DNA from: Thermobaculum terrenum ATCC BAA-798
GTDB taxonomy: Bacteria > Chloroflexota > Chloroflexia > Thermobaculales > Thermobaculaceae
Direction: 5' to 3'
Assembly (NCBI RefSeq): GCF_000025005.1
Contig: NC_013526.1
Coordinates: 62,001 to 126,000, forward strand
DNA: 64,000 nucleotides
Shown here: one piece after another, positions 52,313 through 60,942 of the stretch
Numbering within the stretch: position 1 is the first letter of the stretch
Layout: every line of letters begins with the position of its first letter
The notes under the pieces: generated by a model
Told to the model about the DNA's origin: nothing
The model's database searches: none
Seen by the model: only the letters and a program-made list of their open reading frames with translations
Translations under genes and position numbers: made by a program

Positions 52313-53173
52313 TTAGCCTTTTATTGAACCTATGAGAATGCCTCTAACCACGTACCGCTGAAGGAACGGGTAAAGTAGTAACGGCGGTACTATCAGCAAT
52401 ACAGCCATTGCAGAGAAGACTGATTGTGGCACAAGGGATACGTTCACTCCCAGCTGCTGGAGCTGCAATTGCCCTGAGATGCCGTTGCGCAGTATCACGG
52501 TCGCTGGGTAGAGGTTGTCCTGTACTAAGACACTTGGCCAGAAGTAATCGTTCCAGTGTCCCAGTCCGTACAACATAGCTAGGGTCGCTATGATGGGCTG
52601 TGATGTAGGCATCACTATTCGCCAAAACACCGTAAACTGTCCCGCACCGTCAACCAGCGCAGCTTCAACTACCTCCTGTGGGTACTCCCTCAGGTAGGCC
52701 ATGGCAAGGAAGACAAGAAATGGAGAAACTAACCCAGGCAGTATGAGCGCCCAGAAGGTGTCGAGCAGCCCCAGGGCATGCACCACCAGGAAGAATGGTA
52801 TGATGCCTCCGCCAAAGAATAGAGGTATGGCAAAGAATATGATCAGGGACCTGCGAAAAGGTAGGTGAGCTCTGGAGAGTGTCCAGGCTGCCATCATAGT
52901 AACCAGGACGTTCAGCAAGGTGCCTACAACCGTCTTGAGTACTGATATCTGGAACCCATGCAGCAGTGCTGGTGTGGCCAGAATAATACGGTAGTAATCT
53001 AAGGTAAAACCAGAAGGTAGCAGGTGGAATGGCTGACTCATGTAATTGGTATAGGGCATTACCGAGATGAATAGGATGTAAAGGAACGGGTAAGCAGTCA
53101 CTACTAAGAGTAACAATAGCATCAATATTATCAGTATCTGATCCAAACTAATGCGTCTTGTAATCGCGAGCAT
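52313..53173 (-). CDS. ABC transporter permease (LplC/CUT1-like)
   Basis: 286 residues, six membrane segments, EAA loop VVEAALVDGAGQFTVFWRIVMPT and the usual end RYVVRGILIGSIKG. It forms the transporter with the adjacent LplB-like permease and the frameshifted binding protein. GGAGGA is 7 bases before the ATG. Confidence 0.9.
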   Translation of the reverse strand: MLAITRRISLDQILIILMLLLLLVVTAYPFLYILFISVMPYTNYMSQPFHLLPSGFTLDYYRIILATPALLHGFQISVLKTVVGTLLNVLVTMMAAWTLSRAHLPFRRSLIIFFAIPLFFGGGIIPFFLVVHALGLLDTFWALILPGLVSPFLVFLAMAYLREYPQEVVEAALVDGAGQFTVFWRIVMPTSQPIIATLAMLYGLGHWNDYFWPSVLVQDNLYPATVILRNGISGQLQLQQLGVNVSLVPQSVFSAMAVLLIVPPLLLYPFLQRYVVRGILIGSIKG

Positions 53174-53195
53174 TGTTATTATCCTCCAGTTGTAA

Positions 53196-54179
53196 CTAGA
53201 AGAGGCTCCGATTGGAGAGCTTTCTGACTATTAGGTTGGACACTAGTAGCAGAGAGAACCCCACAACTGCTTGGAACAATCCGACAGCTGCTGCTAAGCC
53301 AAACTCTGCCTGTCCAAGGCCTAGTCGGTAAGTCAAAGTTTCCAGTATGTCAGCTGTGGAATACACTGAAGGACTATACTGCACGATTATCTGCTCAAAG
53401 CCGGCGTTTATCAGGCTGCCACAAGCTAGGACGAATAGCACCACCATTGTCTGTGCTATCCCGGGCAGAGTGACGTACCACATCTGTTGCCATCGGTTGG
53501 CACCGTCCACGATGGCTGCTTCGTATAGTGTAGGATCTATTGCAGCTATAGCCGCTAAGTAAAGTAGTGCCCCAAACCCTATGCCCTTCCACACATCCTG
53601 AAAGATCATCGTCCATAGGAAGAGGATTGGGTCTGTGAGGAATAGCAATGGCTTGATGCCAAGGAGTTTGTGCAAGATACCGTTCACTGGGCCATCTGGG
53701 GATAGAAGCTCGGCGAATATAGCTGCTACTACCACCCAGGACACGAAGTATGGGAGCAGAGAAGAAGTTTGTATGATTCGCTTGAACCATCGGTAATGTA
53801 ACTCGTTGAGCAACAAAGCAAGTATCACTGCCGAGGGGAAACCAAACAATAACTTGAGAAAGCTGATGGTTACCGAGTTGCGTAGCGCTGCCATGAAGAA
53901 CGGGTCGCTGAAGATCCTCTCGAAGTTAGCAAAACCCACCCAAGGGCTACGCAGGAACCCTAGAAAGGGATCGTAATCCTGGAAGGCTACCACTATGCCG
54001 AACATAGGCCCATAGCTGAATATGAGCACGGCGAGTAAGGCTGGTAGGAGCATAGTATACAGGGGCCAGCTCCTCCGAAAAGTCTGCCATGTGGTCTTGC
54101 CGGTCGTCGCGCCGCTTTCGGCGGAGACGCCAACGCCCAGCGTCTCCAGCCGATCAGTCCCGCCGGTCGTAACGTTCAT
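53196..54179 (-). CDS. ABC transporter permease (LplB-like)
   Basis: 327 residues, with a soluble N-terminal tail of about 35 residues and six membrane segments (PLYTMLLPALLAVLIFSYGPMFG...). EAA loop LYEAAIVDGANRWQQMWYVTLPG. ATG 54179 is chosen because GCGGAGGAG precedes it closely; a longer frame from 54245 lacks a ribosome site. LplB/LplC/LplA-type systems import polysaccharide-derived oligomers such as uronides or xylooligosaccharides. First gene of its operon. Confidence 0.88.
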   Translation of the reverse strand: MNVTTGGTDRLETLGVGVSAESGATTGKTTWQTFRRSWPLYTMLLPALLAVLIFSYGPMFGIVVAFQDYDPFLGFLRSPWVGFANFERIFSDPFFMAALRNSVTISFLKLLFGFPSAVILALLLNELHYRWFKRIIQTSSLLPYFVSWVVVAAIFAELLSPDGPVNGILHKLLGIKPLLFLTDPILFLWTMIFQDVWKGIGFGALLYLAAIAAIDPTLYEAAIVDGANRWQQMWYVTLPGIAQTMVVLFVLACGSLINAGFEQIIVQYSPSVYSTADILETLTYRLGLGQAEFGLAAAVGLFQAVVGFSLLLVSNLIVRKLSNRSLF

Positions 54180-54210
54180 GATCTCCTCCGCACCTGTTTG
54201 ACTATCTTGG

Positions 54211-54284
54211 TTTAACAAGCTAACCCCGGTTAGATGAGGTGACAATGGCCTTTGTGAAACAATTGGTTGACTTTTTTTAACAAG
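54211..54284. promoter_or_regulatory. Direct repeat TTTAACAAG upstream of the lplB-like gene
   Basis: Two exact copies (54211-54219 and 54276-54284), 65 bases apart, lie between the permease start and the AraC stop. They could be half-sites for the adjacent AraC regulator. Repeats of this length can arise by chance in A/T-rich DNA. Confidence 0.3.
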
Positions 54285-54296
54285 TGGTGAAATAAG

Positions 54297-55835
54297 CTAG
54301 TGGTGCGAGCGGTGCTGGAGGGCGTAGTCGCCGGGGGTGCGACCTGTGCGCTGCTTGAAGAGGCGGGAGAAGTAGCTAGTATCGTAGCCCAGCAGGTGGG
54401 CTACCTCGCTTACGGTGAGGTCCGTGTAGCGCAGGTACTCCTGTGCTCTGGACAGCCTGAGGTTTATGAGGTACTCGCTGGGGGGCATGCCGGTCTGCTC
54501 TGTGAATATACGGCAGAAGTAGGGCATGCTCAGCCCGACCTCATGTGCTACCTGCGACACCGTTACCTGCCTCTCGAGACGCTCTTCCATGAGGTCTATG
54601 GCGCGCTGGACCAGCTCTCGCTTCCAACGCGTGTGGTCATCCTCCAGGATGCTGACCCGGCTGATATGCTGCGCGAGGCTGGCGATGGTGTTAGCTATCG
54701 TGCCCAGCAGCGTTGCCGCCCCTTCCATCTGGGATGTGGTCTTGTGCGGTGATCTCTCTATCGCTGCCTGGTAATCTCGCCAGGGAATGCCGTGCTTGGC
54801 CGCCCAGCGCTTGTGCCAATCCAGGTCGAAGGCGTCCTCCAGGATCACGTACTGGGTCATCACCTCTCCTACTGGGTGGCCGTCCACGACGACGGGCGCC
54901 CTGGCCTGCCCGAGGGTGTTGTGGAAAGTCCTGTGGATGTAAGGCTCGGTGCGGTTGGTCCTGCTGACGCGCGCTACGGCCGGCGTCCTGCGGTTCCACG
55001 TCCTCCAACCTAACACGTTGCCCACCAGGAACCAGAGCTCGGGTTCCCCCTCGTAGTTATGCCTGATCCGTTCCCAGAACTGAGAGAACCGGGCTTCGTC
55101 CAGGTAGTACTCCATCAGCGGGAGGGCAACGTCCAGCCCGCAGAGCTTCTTCATGCTTTCGGAGATGTCCCAGACTATGGCCGAATCTATGAGCTCGAAC
55201 ACGTCGGGGAGTGGCGGCCCGGGAAGCTCCATGGGGTTCCACCTGGACAGGTCCCGCTCGTATACGGCCAGCCTGGCAAGAGAGGTAAATTGTGCGATGC
55301 CACCAGGCATGCCTATAACCCTCAAAGACTGGACGCGCACCGGATCAAAAGTGAGAGCGTAGGTCTCGAACGGGCGGCGCTCTCCCCTGTGGTCCTCGAA
55401 GTCATAGCTTGGGGTGATCGTTAGATTATTTACCGGCAGCCATGGGGCCCGATGGTCCCGCCTAAACTCCACGCCAAGCGTCGTCCACCATCCGCCATCT
55501 CTATAGGGGAATCCCATCGTCATCTCTATGCAGTTGCACTCTACGGGGTGGGGGAAGGTGATGCAGTACCAGTCTGGTCCCTGGGAGTCGTTCCAGCCAT
55601 TGAAAGTGTCGAAGGTGTTGGTGCCGCTGAACTCCGCCAGGGGTTTACCATGTAGCCGATGGGCGCTATCGTTGAGCAACACCTTGGGATTACGCGCACC
55701 ACCGCCACAGGGATCGATCACGGAAGCCTGATCCTGACCCCGGGCAGCAGAGCCAGGTTCTTGTCGGCCCTCGGGGATGTTAGTCGCCGTATCGTAGCCA
55801 TACGCCTGCATCCTCCCTAACATAAGTTGTAGCAT
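54297..55835 (-). CDS. AraC-family regulator with an N-terminal discoidin-like domain
   Basis: 512 residues. Residues about 50-205 resemble a beta-sandwich carbohydrate-binding (F5/8-type) module: GTNTFDTFNGWNDSQGPDWY, WTTLGVEFRRD and VQSLRVIGMPGGIAQFTSLARLAVYERD. A middle region (about 225-385, ELIDSAIVWDISESMKKLCG) may be a PocR-like ligand domain. The last 100 residues are the double HTH (VSQVAHEVGLSMPYFCRIFTEQTG and VSEVAHLLGYDTSYFSRLFKQRTG). Start is taken as ATG 55835 without a clear ribosome site. It should control the Lpl-type operon just downstream. Confidence 0.8.
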   Translation of the reverse strand: MLQLMLGRMQAYGYDTATNIPEGRQEPGSAARGQDQASVIDPCGGGARNPKVLLNDSAHRLHGKPLAEFSGTNTFDTFNGWNDSQGPDWYCITFPHPVECNCIEMTMGFPYRDGGWWTTLGVEFRRDHRAPWLPVNNLTITPSYDFEDHRGERRPFETYALTFDPVRVQSLRVIGMPGGIAQFTSLARLAVYERDLSRWNPMELPGPPLPDVFELIDSAIVWDISESMKKLCGLDVALPLMEYYLDEARFSQFWERIRHNYEGEPELWFLVGNVLGWRTWNRRTPAVARVSRTNRTEPYIHRTFHNTLGQARAPVVVDGHPVGEVMTQYVILEDAFDLDWHKRWAAKHGIPWRDYQAAIERSPHKTTSQMEGAATLLGTIANTIASLAQHISRVSILEDDHTRWKRELVQRAIDLMEERLERQVTVSQVAHEVGLSMPYFCRIFTEQTGMPPSEYLINLRLSRAQEYLRYTDLTVSEVAHLLGYDTSYFSRLFKQRTGRTPGDYALQHRSHH

Positions 55836-55861
55836 CCATCGAGGGGGCAGGCAACATCTTT

Positions 55862-56455
55862 TCAGGATGTCTCAAGCCTCTCCTGCAGACGGGCTTTGAT
55901 CCGTGGCCAGTCCTGGTCCGTGATGGCGTACACGACCGTGTCCCGCACGTAGCCGTCGGGCATGATCATGTGTCGCCGGAGCACGCCCTCACGGACGGCT
56001 CCCAGCTTCTCGATCGCCCTCTGGCTACGGACGTTGCGGGAGTCGGTGCGCAGCTCCACCCTGATAGCTCCCAGGCGGTCGAACGCGTGCTCTAGGAGCA
56101 GGTACTTGCTCTCTGGGTTGACGCGCGTGCCCCAGTACCGAGGGGAGATCCAGGTCGACCCTATCTCGAGCCCACGGTCCGCGGGCCTGATGTGCATGTA
56201 GGTGGTCACCCCCACGGCCTGCCCCGTCGCGAGCAGGACGATAGCGAAGGGCACCATCGCCGGGGTGCTCTTGAGGCTCTCTATGTAGCGCTCCATCGCC
56301 TCCGGGGTGAGCTCCTGCGGCTTGTTGCGCATGTAGGCTAGGGACGTCAGGTCGCAGTGCGCGAGCAGATCGGGAGCGTGGCGCTCATCCAGGGGCTCCA
56401 GCAGCAGGGTGTCACCCCGCAGCTTAGTGGGTACCACTACGAATTGTCTTTGCAA
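55862..56455 (-). CDS. GNAT-family N-acetyltransferase (RimJ/RimL-like)
   Basis: 197 residues. LRGDTLLLEPLDERHAPDLLA starts the RimJ/RimL pattern; acetyl-CoA contacts are in EIGSTWISPRYWGTRVNPESK and RVELRTDSRNVRSQRAIEKLGAVREGVLR. TTG 56455 is the start: AGGAGG lies 6 bases before it, while the nearby ATG 56459 is out of frame. Transfers an acetyl group to an amine, possibly a small molecule or protein N-terminus. Confidence 0.85.
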   Translation of the reverse strand: MQRQFVVVPTKLRGDTLLLEPLDERHAPDLLAHCDLTSLAYMRNKPQELTPEAMERYIESLKSTPAMVPFAIVLLATGQAVGVTTYMHIRPADRGLEIGSTWISPRYWGTRVNPESKYLLLEHAFDRLGAIRVELRTDSRNVRSQRAIEKLGAVREGVLRRHMIMPDGYVRDTVVYAITDQDWPRIKARLQERLETS

Positions 56456-56659
56456 TCATGGCCTCCTAATCGATATTGGTCAATTATATACACTCCTCTG
56501 CTCACAACATACACTTCCACGTCCTAGCCGTACACATACACGTATGATCAAAATTAATTTGTATATTGCTTTGGCCTTTTAAATTAAGTTAAAAAATGTA
56601 TGTATTTAATTACACTCTTATTGTATACTGTAATAGATATATTTGCTTTTGTGATACAT
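56456..56659. other. A+T-rich intergenic stretch before the RTX-like gene
   Basis: About 200 bases, strikingly richer in A/T than the rest of the window (for example around 56530-56600). It must hold the promoters of the GNAT (minus) and the RTX-like gene (plus); TATACT near 56626 is a possible -10. No coding frame is convincing. The base composition suggests acquired DNA. Confidence 0.5.
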
Positions 56660-57373
56660 ATGAGCCTAACAATTAGTGTCTATGCAAAAAGGTTGTTGTG
56701 TGTGTTATTGCTGCTGTGCATCACTAGTGCCTCGGTGGTGCGCGCCTACGAGGGGGTAGTTGGCCCAGGGGATAGATCTGGAAGGCCGAGAGGGGATGAG
56801 CTTCGCGGTCCTCGAGGGGACGATAGGCTGTTCGGATTTGCTGGCAACGATAATCTATATGGAGGTCCGGGGAACGACAGGGTATACGGTGGTTCAGGGA
56901 ACGACAGAATATACGGTAGTTTGGGGAATGACTATCTAGTTGGCGGTCCTGGAAATAATATGCTGAATGGAGGCCCAGGGAGGGACGTGCTGAGGGGTGG
57001 GTTCGATTTAGACGTTATCTATGGCAGCTATGGCAACGACCTGGCTTACGGGGGTAAGGGTATAGACTATATCTATGGAGGCCCGGGAGCAGATACCTTG
57101 GTGGGTGGTAAAGGCTACGATGTGATCGTAGGCGGGCCTGGTGCAGATGTGATCACAGCGGGTGAGGGCTTCGATATTATCCTGCCTGCGGCTGGCGCGG
57201 ACAAGGTCTATGGGCAGGAAGGCAATGATAAAATAATGCTCCACAAGGATGCCTCTAAGGACTACGTGTACTGTGGTCCGGGCTACGATACGGTGTACAC
57301 TTGGGACAGTAAGGACTTCATCGCAGACGATTGCGAGGATATGCAGGTGCTTTACCTGACGGGGGAAAATTAG
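56660..57373 (+). CDS. Secreted RTX-like calcium-binding repeat protein
   Basis: 237 residues. The N-terminus is a signal peptide (AKRLLCVLLLLCITSASVVRA, cleavage near residue 30). The rest is about a dozen glycine/aspartate nonapeptides of the GGxGxDxUx type (LYGGPGNDRVYGGSGNDRI...), which bind calcium in a beta-roll. No enzymatic or secretion domain is attached, so the chain is a short repeat-only protein. Two Cys near the end (VYCGPGY, DDCED) could form a disulphide. ATG 56660 is preferred to ATG 56600, as the signal peptide starts there; neither has a clear ribosome site. Confidence 0.72.
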   Translation: MSLTISVYAKRLLCVLLLLCITSASVVRAYEGVVGPGDRSGRPRGDELRGPRGDDRLFGFAGNDNLYGGPGNDRVYGGSGNDRIYGSLGNDYLVGGPGNNMLNGGPGRDVLRGGFDLDVIYGSYGNDLAYGGKGIDYIYGGPGADTLVGGKGYDVIVGGPGADVITAGEGFDIILPAAGADKVYGQEGNDKIMLHKDASKDYVYCGPGYDTVYTWDSKDFIADDCEDMQVLYLTGEN

Positions 57374-57426
57374 TATGAGCCCGGCCTCCTGCAAGATATT
57401 CAAGCATTTACCCAGCTGATATTATT

Positions 57427-57481
57427 GACTCATACCGATGATGCTCATATAATGTTTGTAGGTATGTGGTATGCCACATGC
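57427..57481 (+). promoter_or_regulatory. Strong promoter with palindromic FadR-type operator
   Basis: TTGACT (57427-57432), 17-base spacer, perfect TATAAT (57450-57455), then the palindrome ATGTGG-TATG-CCACAT (57466-57481) just after the expected start of transcription. Placement over the early transcribed region suggests repression by the GntR protein encoded next. Confidence 0.72.
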
Positions 57482-57506
57482 CTGTAATAGGAGGTGAAAG
57501 GTAATC

Positions 57507-58259
57507 GTGAGTCATTCGGACAGCGATGCGAGGTCTCTGGATCTGTTCGAGGCCGTGGAGCGAGAGTCCACCCTCGCACAGAGGGTCGGGCAGAAGATCC
57601 AGCAGGTGATCGTCCAAAACCGCCTGAGGCCCGGCGACCGACTCCCCTCGGAGCGTGATCTGGCAGAGCGCTTCGGCGTCAGCCGCACCGTGATCAGGGA
57701 GGCCGTCCGGTCCCTCATGGCCAAGGGGATACTCGAGGTCCGCGCGGGCAGCGGCACGATCGTGCGCGCTCCCTCCACCAGCTTCCTGTCGGACTACCTG
57801 GAGCTGTACCTCTCGATGCGCTCCGGCAAGTTTGACTACCGAAAGGTGGTGGAGGTAAGGCGGCTGCTGGAGGTTGAGATAGCTGGGCTTGCCGCCGAGC
57901 GCAGGGACGAGGAGGACCTGCGTACCCTGGAGCGGATATTGGCACAGGCCGAGGAGCACCTGGATGACCCGGATGCCTTCGTGGAGCTCGATGTGCAGTT
58001 CCACTCCGCCTTGGCGCAGGCCACGCACAACGAGCTGTTCCTCGTGCTCCTTGAGTCCATAGCCGGGGTGATGGTCCAGGTGAGGTTGCTGGGCCTCAGG
58101 GTGCCTGGCACGCCTCAGAGGGCACTGGCCTACCACCGAGATATCTACCAGAACGTCCAGAGGGGCGACCGAGAGGGCGCCCGGCGGGCTATGGACAGGC
58201 ACATGGACGAGGCCGAATCCACCATGCGGGAGGCTATGGCCGGTGACGCAGATGGCTAG
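57507..58259 (+). CDS. FadR-type GntR transcriptional regulator
   Basis: 250 residues. Winged helix: LAQRVGQKIQQVIVQNRLRPGDRLPSERDLAERFGVSRTVIREAVRSLMAKGILEVRAGSGTIV. The C-terminal FCD domain (about 95-240) is all-helical with metal/ligand His in FVELDVQFHSALAQATHNEL and YHRDIYQNVQRGDREGARRAMDRH. GTG 57507 with AGGAGG upstream. It probably represses its own operon through the palindrome at 57466-57481; the inducer is likely a sugar acid. Confidence 0.88.
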   Translation: MSHSDSDARSLDLFEAVERESTLAQRVGQKIQQVIVQNRLRPGDRLPSERDLAERFGVSRTVIREAVRSLMAKGILEVRAGSGTIVRAPSTSFLSDYLELYLSMRSGKFDYRKVVEVRRLLEVEIAGLAAERRDEEDLRTLERILAQAEEHLDDPDAFVELDVQFHSALAQATHNELFLVLLESIAGVMVQVRLLGLRVPGTPQRALAYHRDIYQNVQRGDREGARRAMDRHMDEAESTMREAMAGDADG

Positions 58260-59277
58260 CTCGGACAAGCTCAGGATCGCGGTAGCAGGTGCCGGCTTCT
58301 GGGCGGCCTACCAGATAGCTGGTTGGCTGGAGCTTGGGGAAGTCGAGGTGTGCGCCATATACAACCGCACCCGTGCGAAGGCTGAGTCGCTGGCGTCGCG
58401 CTTCGGTATACGGGCGGTGTACGACGATCCGCAGAAGATGCTCCTGGAAGCCAGGCCGGATGCTTTGGACATAATTACCAGCCCCGACACCCACGAGGAG
58501 CTTGTGGGGCTTGCCGTGGCTTGTGGAGTGCCCGTGATCTGCCAGAAGCCGATGTCCACGTCGTTGGAGTCCGCGGAGCGGATGGTGGAGGGGGCACGTG
58601 CTGCAGGGGTGCCCTTCATCGTGCACGAGAACTGGAGGTGGCAGAGGCCGATCAGGCAGCTCCAGCAGCTGCTCGCCTCCGGGATGGTGGGGAAGCCTTT
58701 CAGGGGCAGGCTGGAGTTCAACTGTTCCTTCCCGGTCTTCGACAACCAGCCCTTCCTGAGGGAGCTGGACAGGTTCATCATCACGGATGTTGGCAGCCAC
58801 GTGCTGGACGTGGCGCGCTTTCTTTTTGGAGAGTTCGATTCCATCTACTGCAGGGCCCAGCGGATCCATGGGGACATCAAGGGGGAGGATGTTGCCACGA
58901 TCGTGCTGGCCAGAGGGGACCTCACGTGTACCTGCGAGCTGAGCTACGCCAGCAGGCTGGAGCACGAGAGGTTTCCCGAGACTTACATCCGGGTGGAGGC
59001 GGATGCAGGCGCACTCGAGCTGGGCCCTGATTACTGGGTGAGGGCCACAACGGAGGAGGGCACTCACTCCAAGAGGTATCCACCCAGGAGGTACTCCTGG
59101 GTGGATCCTGCCTATGAACTGGTGCACTCGAGCATCGTGGATTGCCATCGCGATATCCTCGCCGCGCTAAGGGGAGAACGCAGGGCCGAGACCGATGCCG
59201 AGGACAATATCAAGACCGTGCGGCTGGTGTTTGCCGCCTACGAATCAGCGCAGAGGGAGGAGGTAATCAGGCTGTGA
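58243..59277 (+). CDS. Gfo/Idh/MocA-family oxidoreductase
   Basis: 344 residues. N-terminal Rossmann motif IAVAGAGFWAAYQIAGW, then PDALDIITSPDTHEE and the conserved CQKPMSTS (catalytic Lys), with VHENWRWQRPIRQ and FIITDVGSHVLDVARFLFG marking the C-terminal domain (H of DVGSHVLD is the usual active-site His). NAD(P)-dependent oxidation or reduction of a sugar. The start overlaps the GntR gene by 17 bases; ATG 58252 is an alternative start. Overlaps point to one operon with the glycosidase. Confidence 0.88.
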   Translation: MTQMASSDKLRIAVAGAGFWAAYQIAGWLELGEVEVCAIYNRTRAKAESLASRFGIRAVYDDPQKMLLEARPDALDIITSPDTHEELVGLAVACGVPVICQKPMSTSLESAERMVEGARAAGVPFIVHENWRWQRPIRQLQQLLASGMVGKPFRGRLEFNCSFPVFDNQPFLRELDRFIITDVGSHVLDVARFLFGEFDSIYCRAQRIHGDIKGEDVATIVLARGDLTCTCELSYASRLEHERFPETYIRVEADAGALELGPDYWVRATTEEGTHSKRYPPRRYSWVDPAYELVHSSIVDCHRDILAALRGERRAETDAEDNIKTVRLVFAAYESAQREEVIRL

Positions 59278-60860
59278 GCATACGGAGTTTGCCCCGCAGA
59301 ACTGTGGGCGAGTGGGAGGTCACGAGCACTCGTGAGTACGAGAACCCCTTCGTGGACGTCGAGGTCATCGGCAGGTTCATCTCCCCATCGGGGCGCGAGT
59401 GGCGAGTACCTGGCTTCTACGATGGTGATGGCGTCTGGAAGGTGAGGTTCAACCCGGGCGAGGAGGGTCGCTGGGCCTACAGGCTGGAGTCCTACCCGGA
59501 GGATCCCGAGCTGAGGGCGGAGGGCACTTTTGAGGTCCTGCCGCGGGAGGCTCGAGGCTTTCTCCGGTCCGTTCCCGGGCAGGCTTGGGGTTTCATCTAC
59601 GAGTCGGGTGAGCCGGTGTTCATCCTGGGAGATACGGTCTACAACCTGTTCGGCATGGCCCACTGTGGGGCAGACGTGGAAGCCTTTCTTGAGCGGCGCG
59701 CATCCCAGGGATTCAACCTCCTGAGGGTCCGAGTGCCGGTCAGCCCTTTCCACCCACCCAAGGGGTACAGCGAGTGGCAGACGCGGCGCACCTGGCCCTG
59801 GGAGGGTAGCGAGCAGGCTCCAGTCTTCGATCGGTTCAACCTCGAATACTTCGCCACCGTTGATAGGGTGGTGCGCAAGGTTGAGGAGCTGGGCCTCGGA
59901 CTCGAGGTCATAATGGAGGCCTGGGGATTCGAGTTCCCCTTCAACAGCAGGCACATCTTCGTGGCCGAGTGGGAGGAGCTCTGGATGCGCTACCTGGTAG
60001 CCAGGTACGACGCCTACAGCTGCGTCTACTTCTGGACGCCCATGAACGAGTACGAGTTCTACCCCAACGGCGACTGGCACTACAAGCCCACGGCCGACAG
60101 GTGGGCGATCAGGATAGCCAGGTGGCTGCGGGCCAACGCCCCCCACGGGCACATCGTATCGCTGCACAACGGACCTTGGGATCCACCCTTTGCCCACAGG
60201 TTCAGGTCGGATCCCAAGGCGATAGATACCATCATGTTCCAGTTCTGGGGTACCACCGGCCGGGACGATGCGTGGCTGGCGGCCGGCATAGAGGACAGGA
60301 TAGCCTACTCCCTGGGCGGCTGGTACGGCACGGCCGTGTTCGCCGAGTACGGCTACGAGCGTAATCCCGCCCTACCTTTAAATATTCCCGGTCACGAGTT
60401 CTGCGATCCCGAGCACACCCGCCGTGGCGCCTGGAGGGGAGCCTTCTGCGGTCTAGGGGTGATCCATGGGTTCGAGAACTCCTGGGGGCCTTTCATGGTG
60501 CTGGAGGAGGACCAGCCCGGGCTGGAGTACTTGCTGCACCTGCGCAGGTTCTTCACGGAGGTCGTGCCCTTCCACCGTCTCTTGCCAGATGCCTCCCTGG
60601 TGGTATCCGATATCTCTGAGCAGGGTGGCAAGCCCCTGGCACTGTCCTCCCCCGAGAGGGACGTGCTCGCGGTCTACCTGCCGCGAGGGGGAGAGTTCAA
60701 GTTGAGCGTCAATCCGCCCGCAGACCCATGCTGGTACGACCCACGCACCGGTGAGGTGCTCGCCGCGGAGGCCTCTCCAAGTGGCGGGTGGGTGGCTCCC
60801 CAGTCCGGGCCGGCAGACAGGCCCCACGACTGGGTATGGTTCTCCACAAGCGGTCGATAG
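59274..60860 (+). CDS. DUF5060/DUF4038-type glycoside hydrolase (clan A TIM barrel)
   Basis: 528 residues. An N-terminal beta domain (about 8-90, WEVTSTREYENPFVDVEVIG...GFYDGDGVWKVRFNPGEEGRW) fits DUF5060. The TIM barrel begins at GEPVFILGDTVYNLFGMAH and has likely acid/base E259 in FWTPMNEYEF and nucleophile E358 in FAEYGYE. A small C-terminal beta domain closes the protein. No signal peptide: probably cytosolic. GTG 59274 overlaps the upstream stop (GTGA). A decayed relative is found at 46981-47196. Confidence 0.82.
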   Translation: MSIRSLPRRTVGEWEVTSTREYENPFVDVEVIGRFISPSGREWRVPGFYDGDGVWKVRFNPGEEGRWAYRLESYPEDPELRAEGTFEVLPREARGFLRSVPGQAWGFIYESGEPVFILGDTVYNLFGMAHCGADVEAFLERRASQGFNLLRVRVPVSPFHPPKGYSEWQTRRTWPWEGSEQAPVFDRFNLEYFATVDRVVRKVEELGLGLEVIMEAWGFEFPFNSRHIFVAEWEELWMRYLVARYDAYSCVYFWTPMNEYEFYPNGDWHYKPTADRWAIRIARWLRANAPHGHIVSLHNGPWDPPFAHRFRSDPKAIDTIMFQFWGTTGRDDAWLAAGIEDRIAYSLGGWYGTAVFAEYGYERNPALPLNIPGHEFCDPEHTRRGAWRGAFCGLGVIHGFENSWGPFMVLEEDQPGLEYLLHLRRFFTEVVPFHRLLPDASLVVSDISEQGGKPLALSSPERDVLAVYLPRGGEFKLSVNPPADPCWYDPRTGEVLAAEASPSGGWVAPQSGPADRPHDWVWFSTSGR

Positions 60861-60942
60861 GAGGTGATGCTATAGGGTAGTGTAGTGATCACTTTGGGGT
60901 GGAATCTAGGTGCAGGAGTTTTTATTAGGAGGAGGATAATCG

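Noticed and set aside
54271-54280. T-run as terminator of the discoidin-AraC gene
   Set aside because: The Ts are on the plus strand; the gene is on the minus strand, where the run is A.
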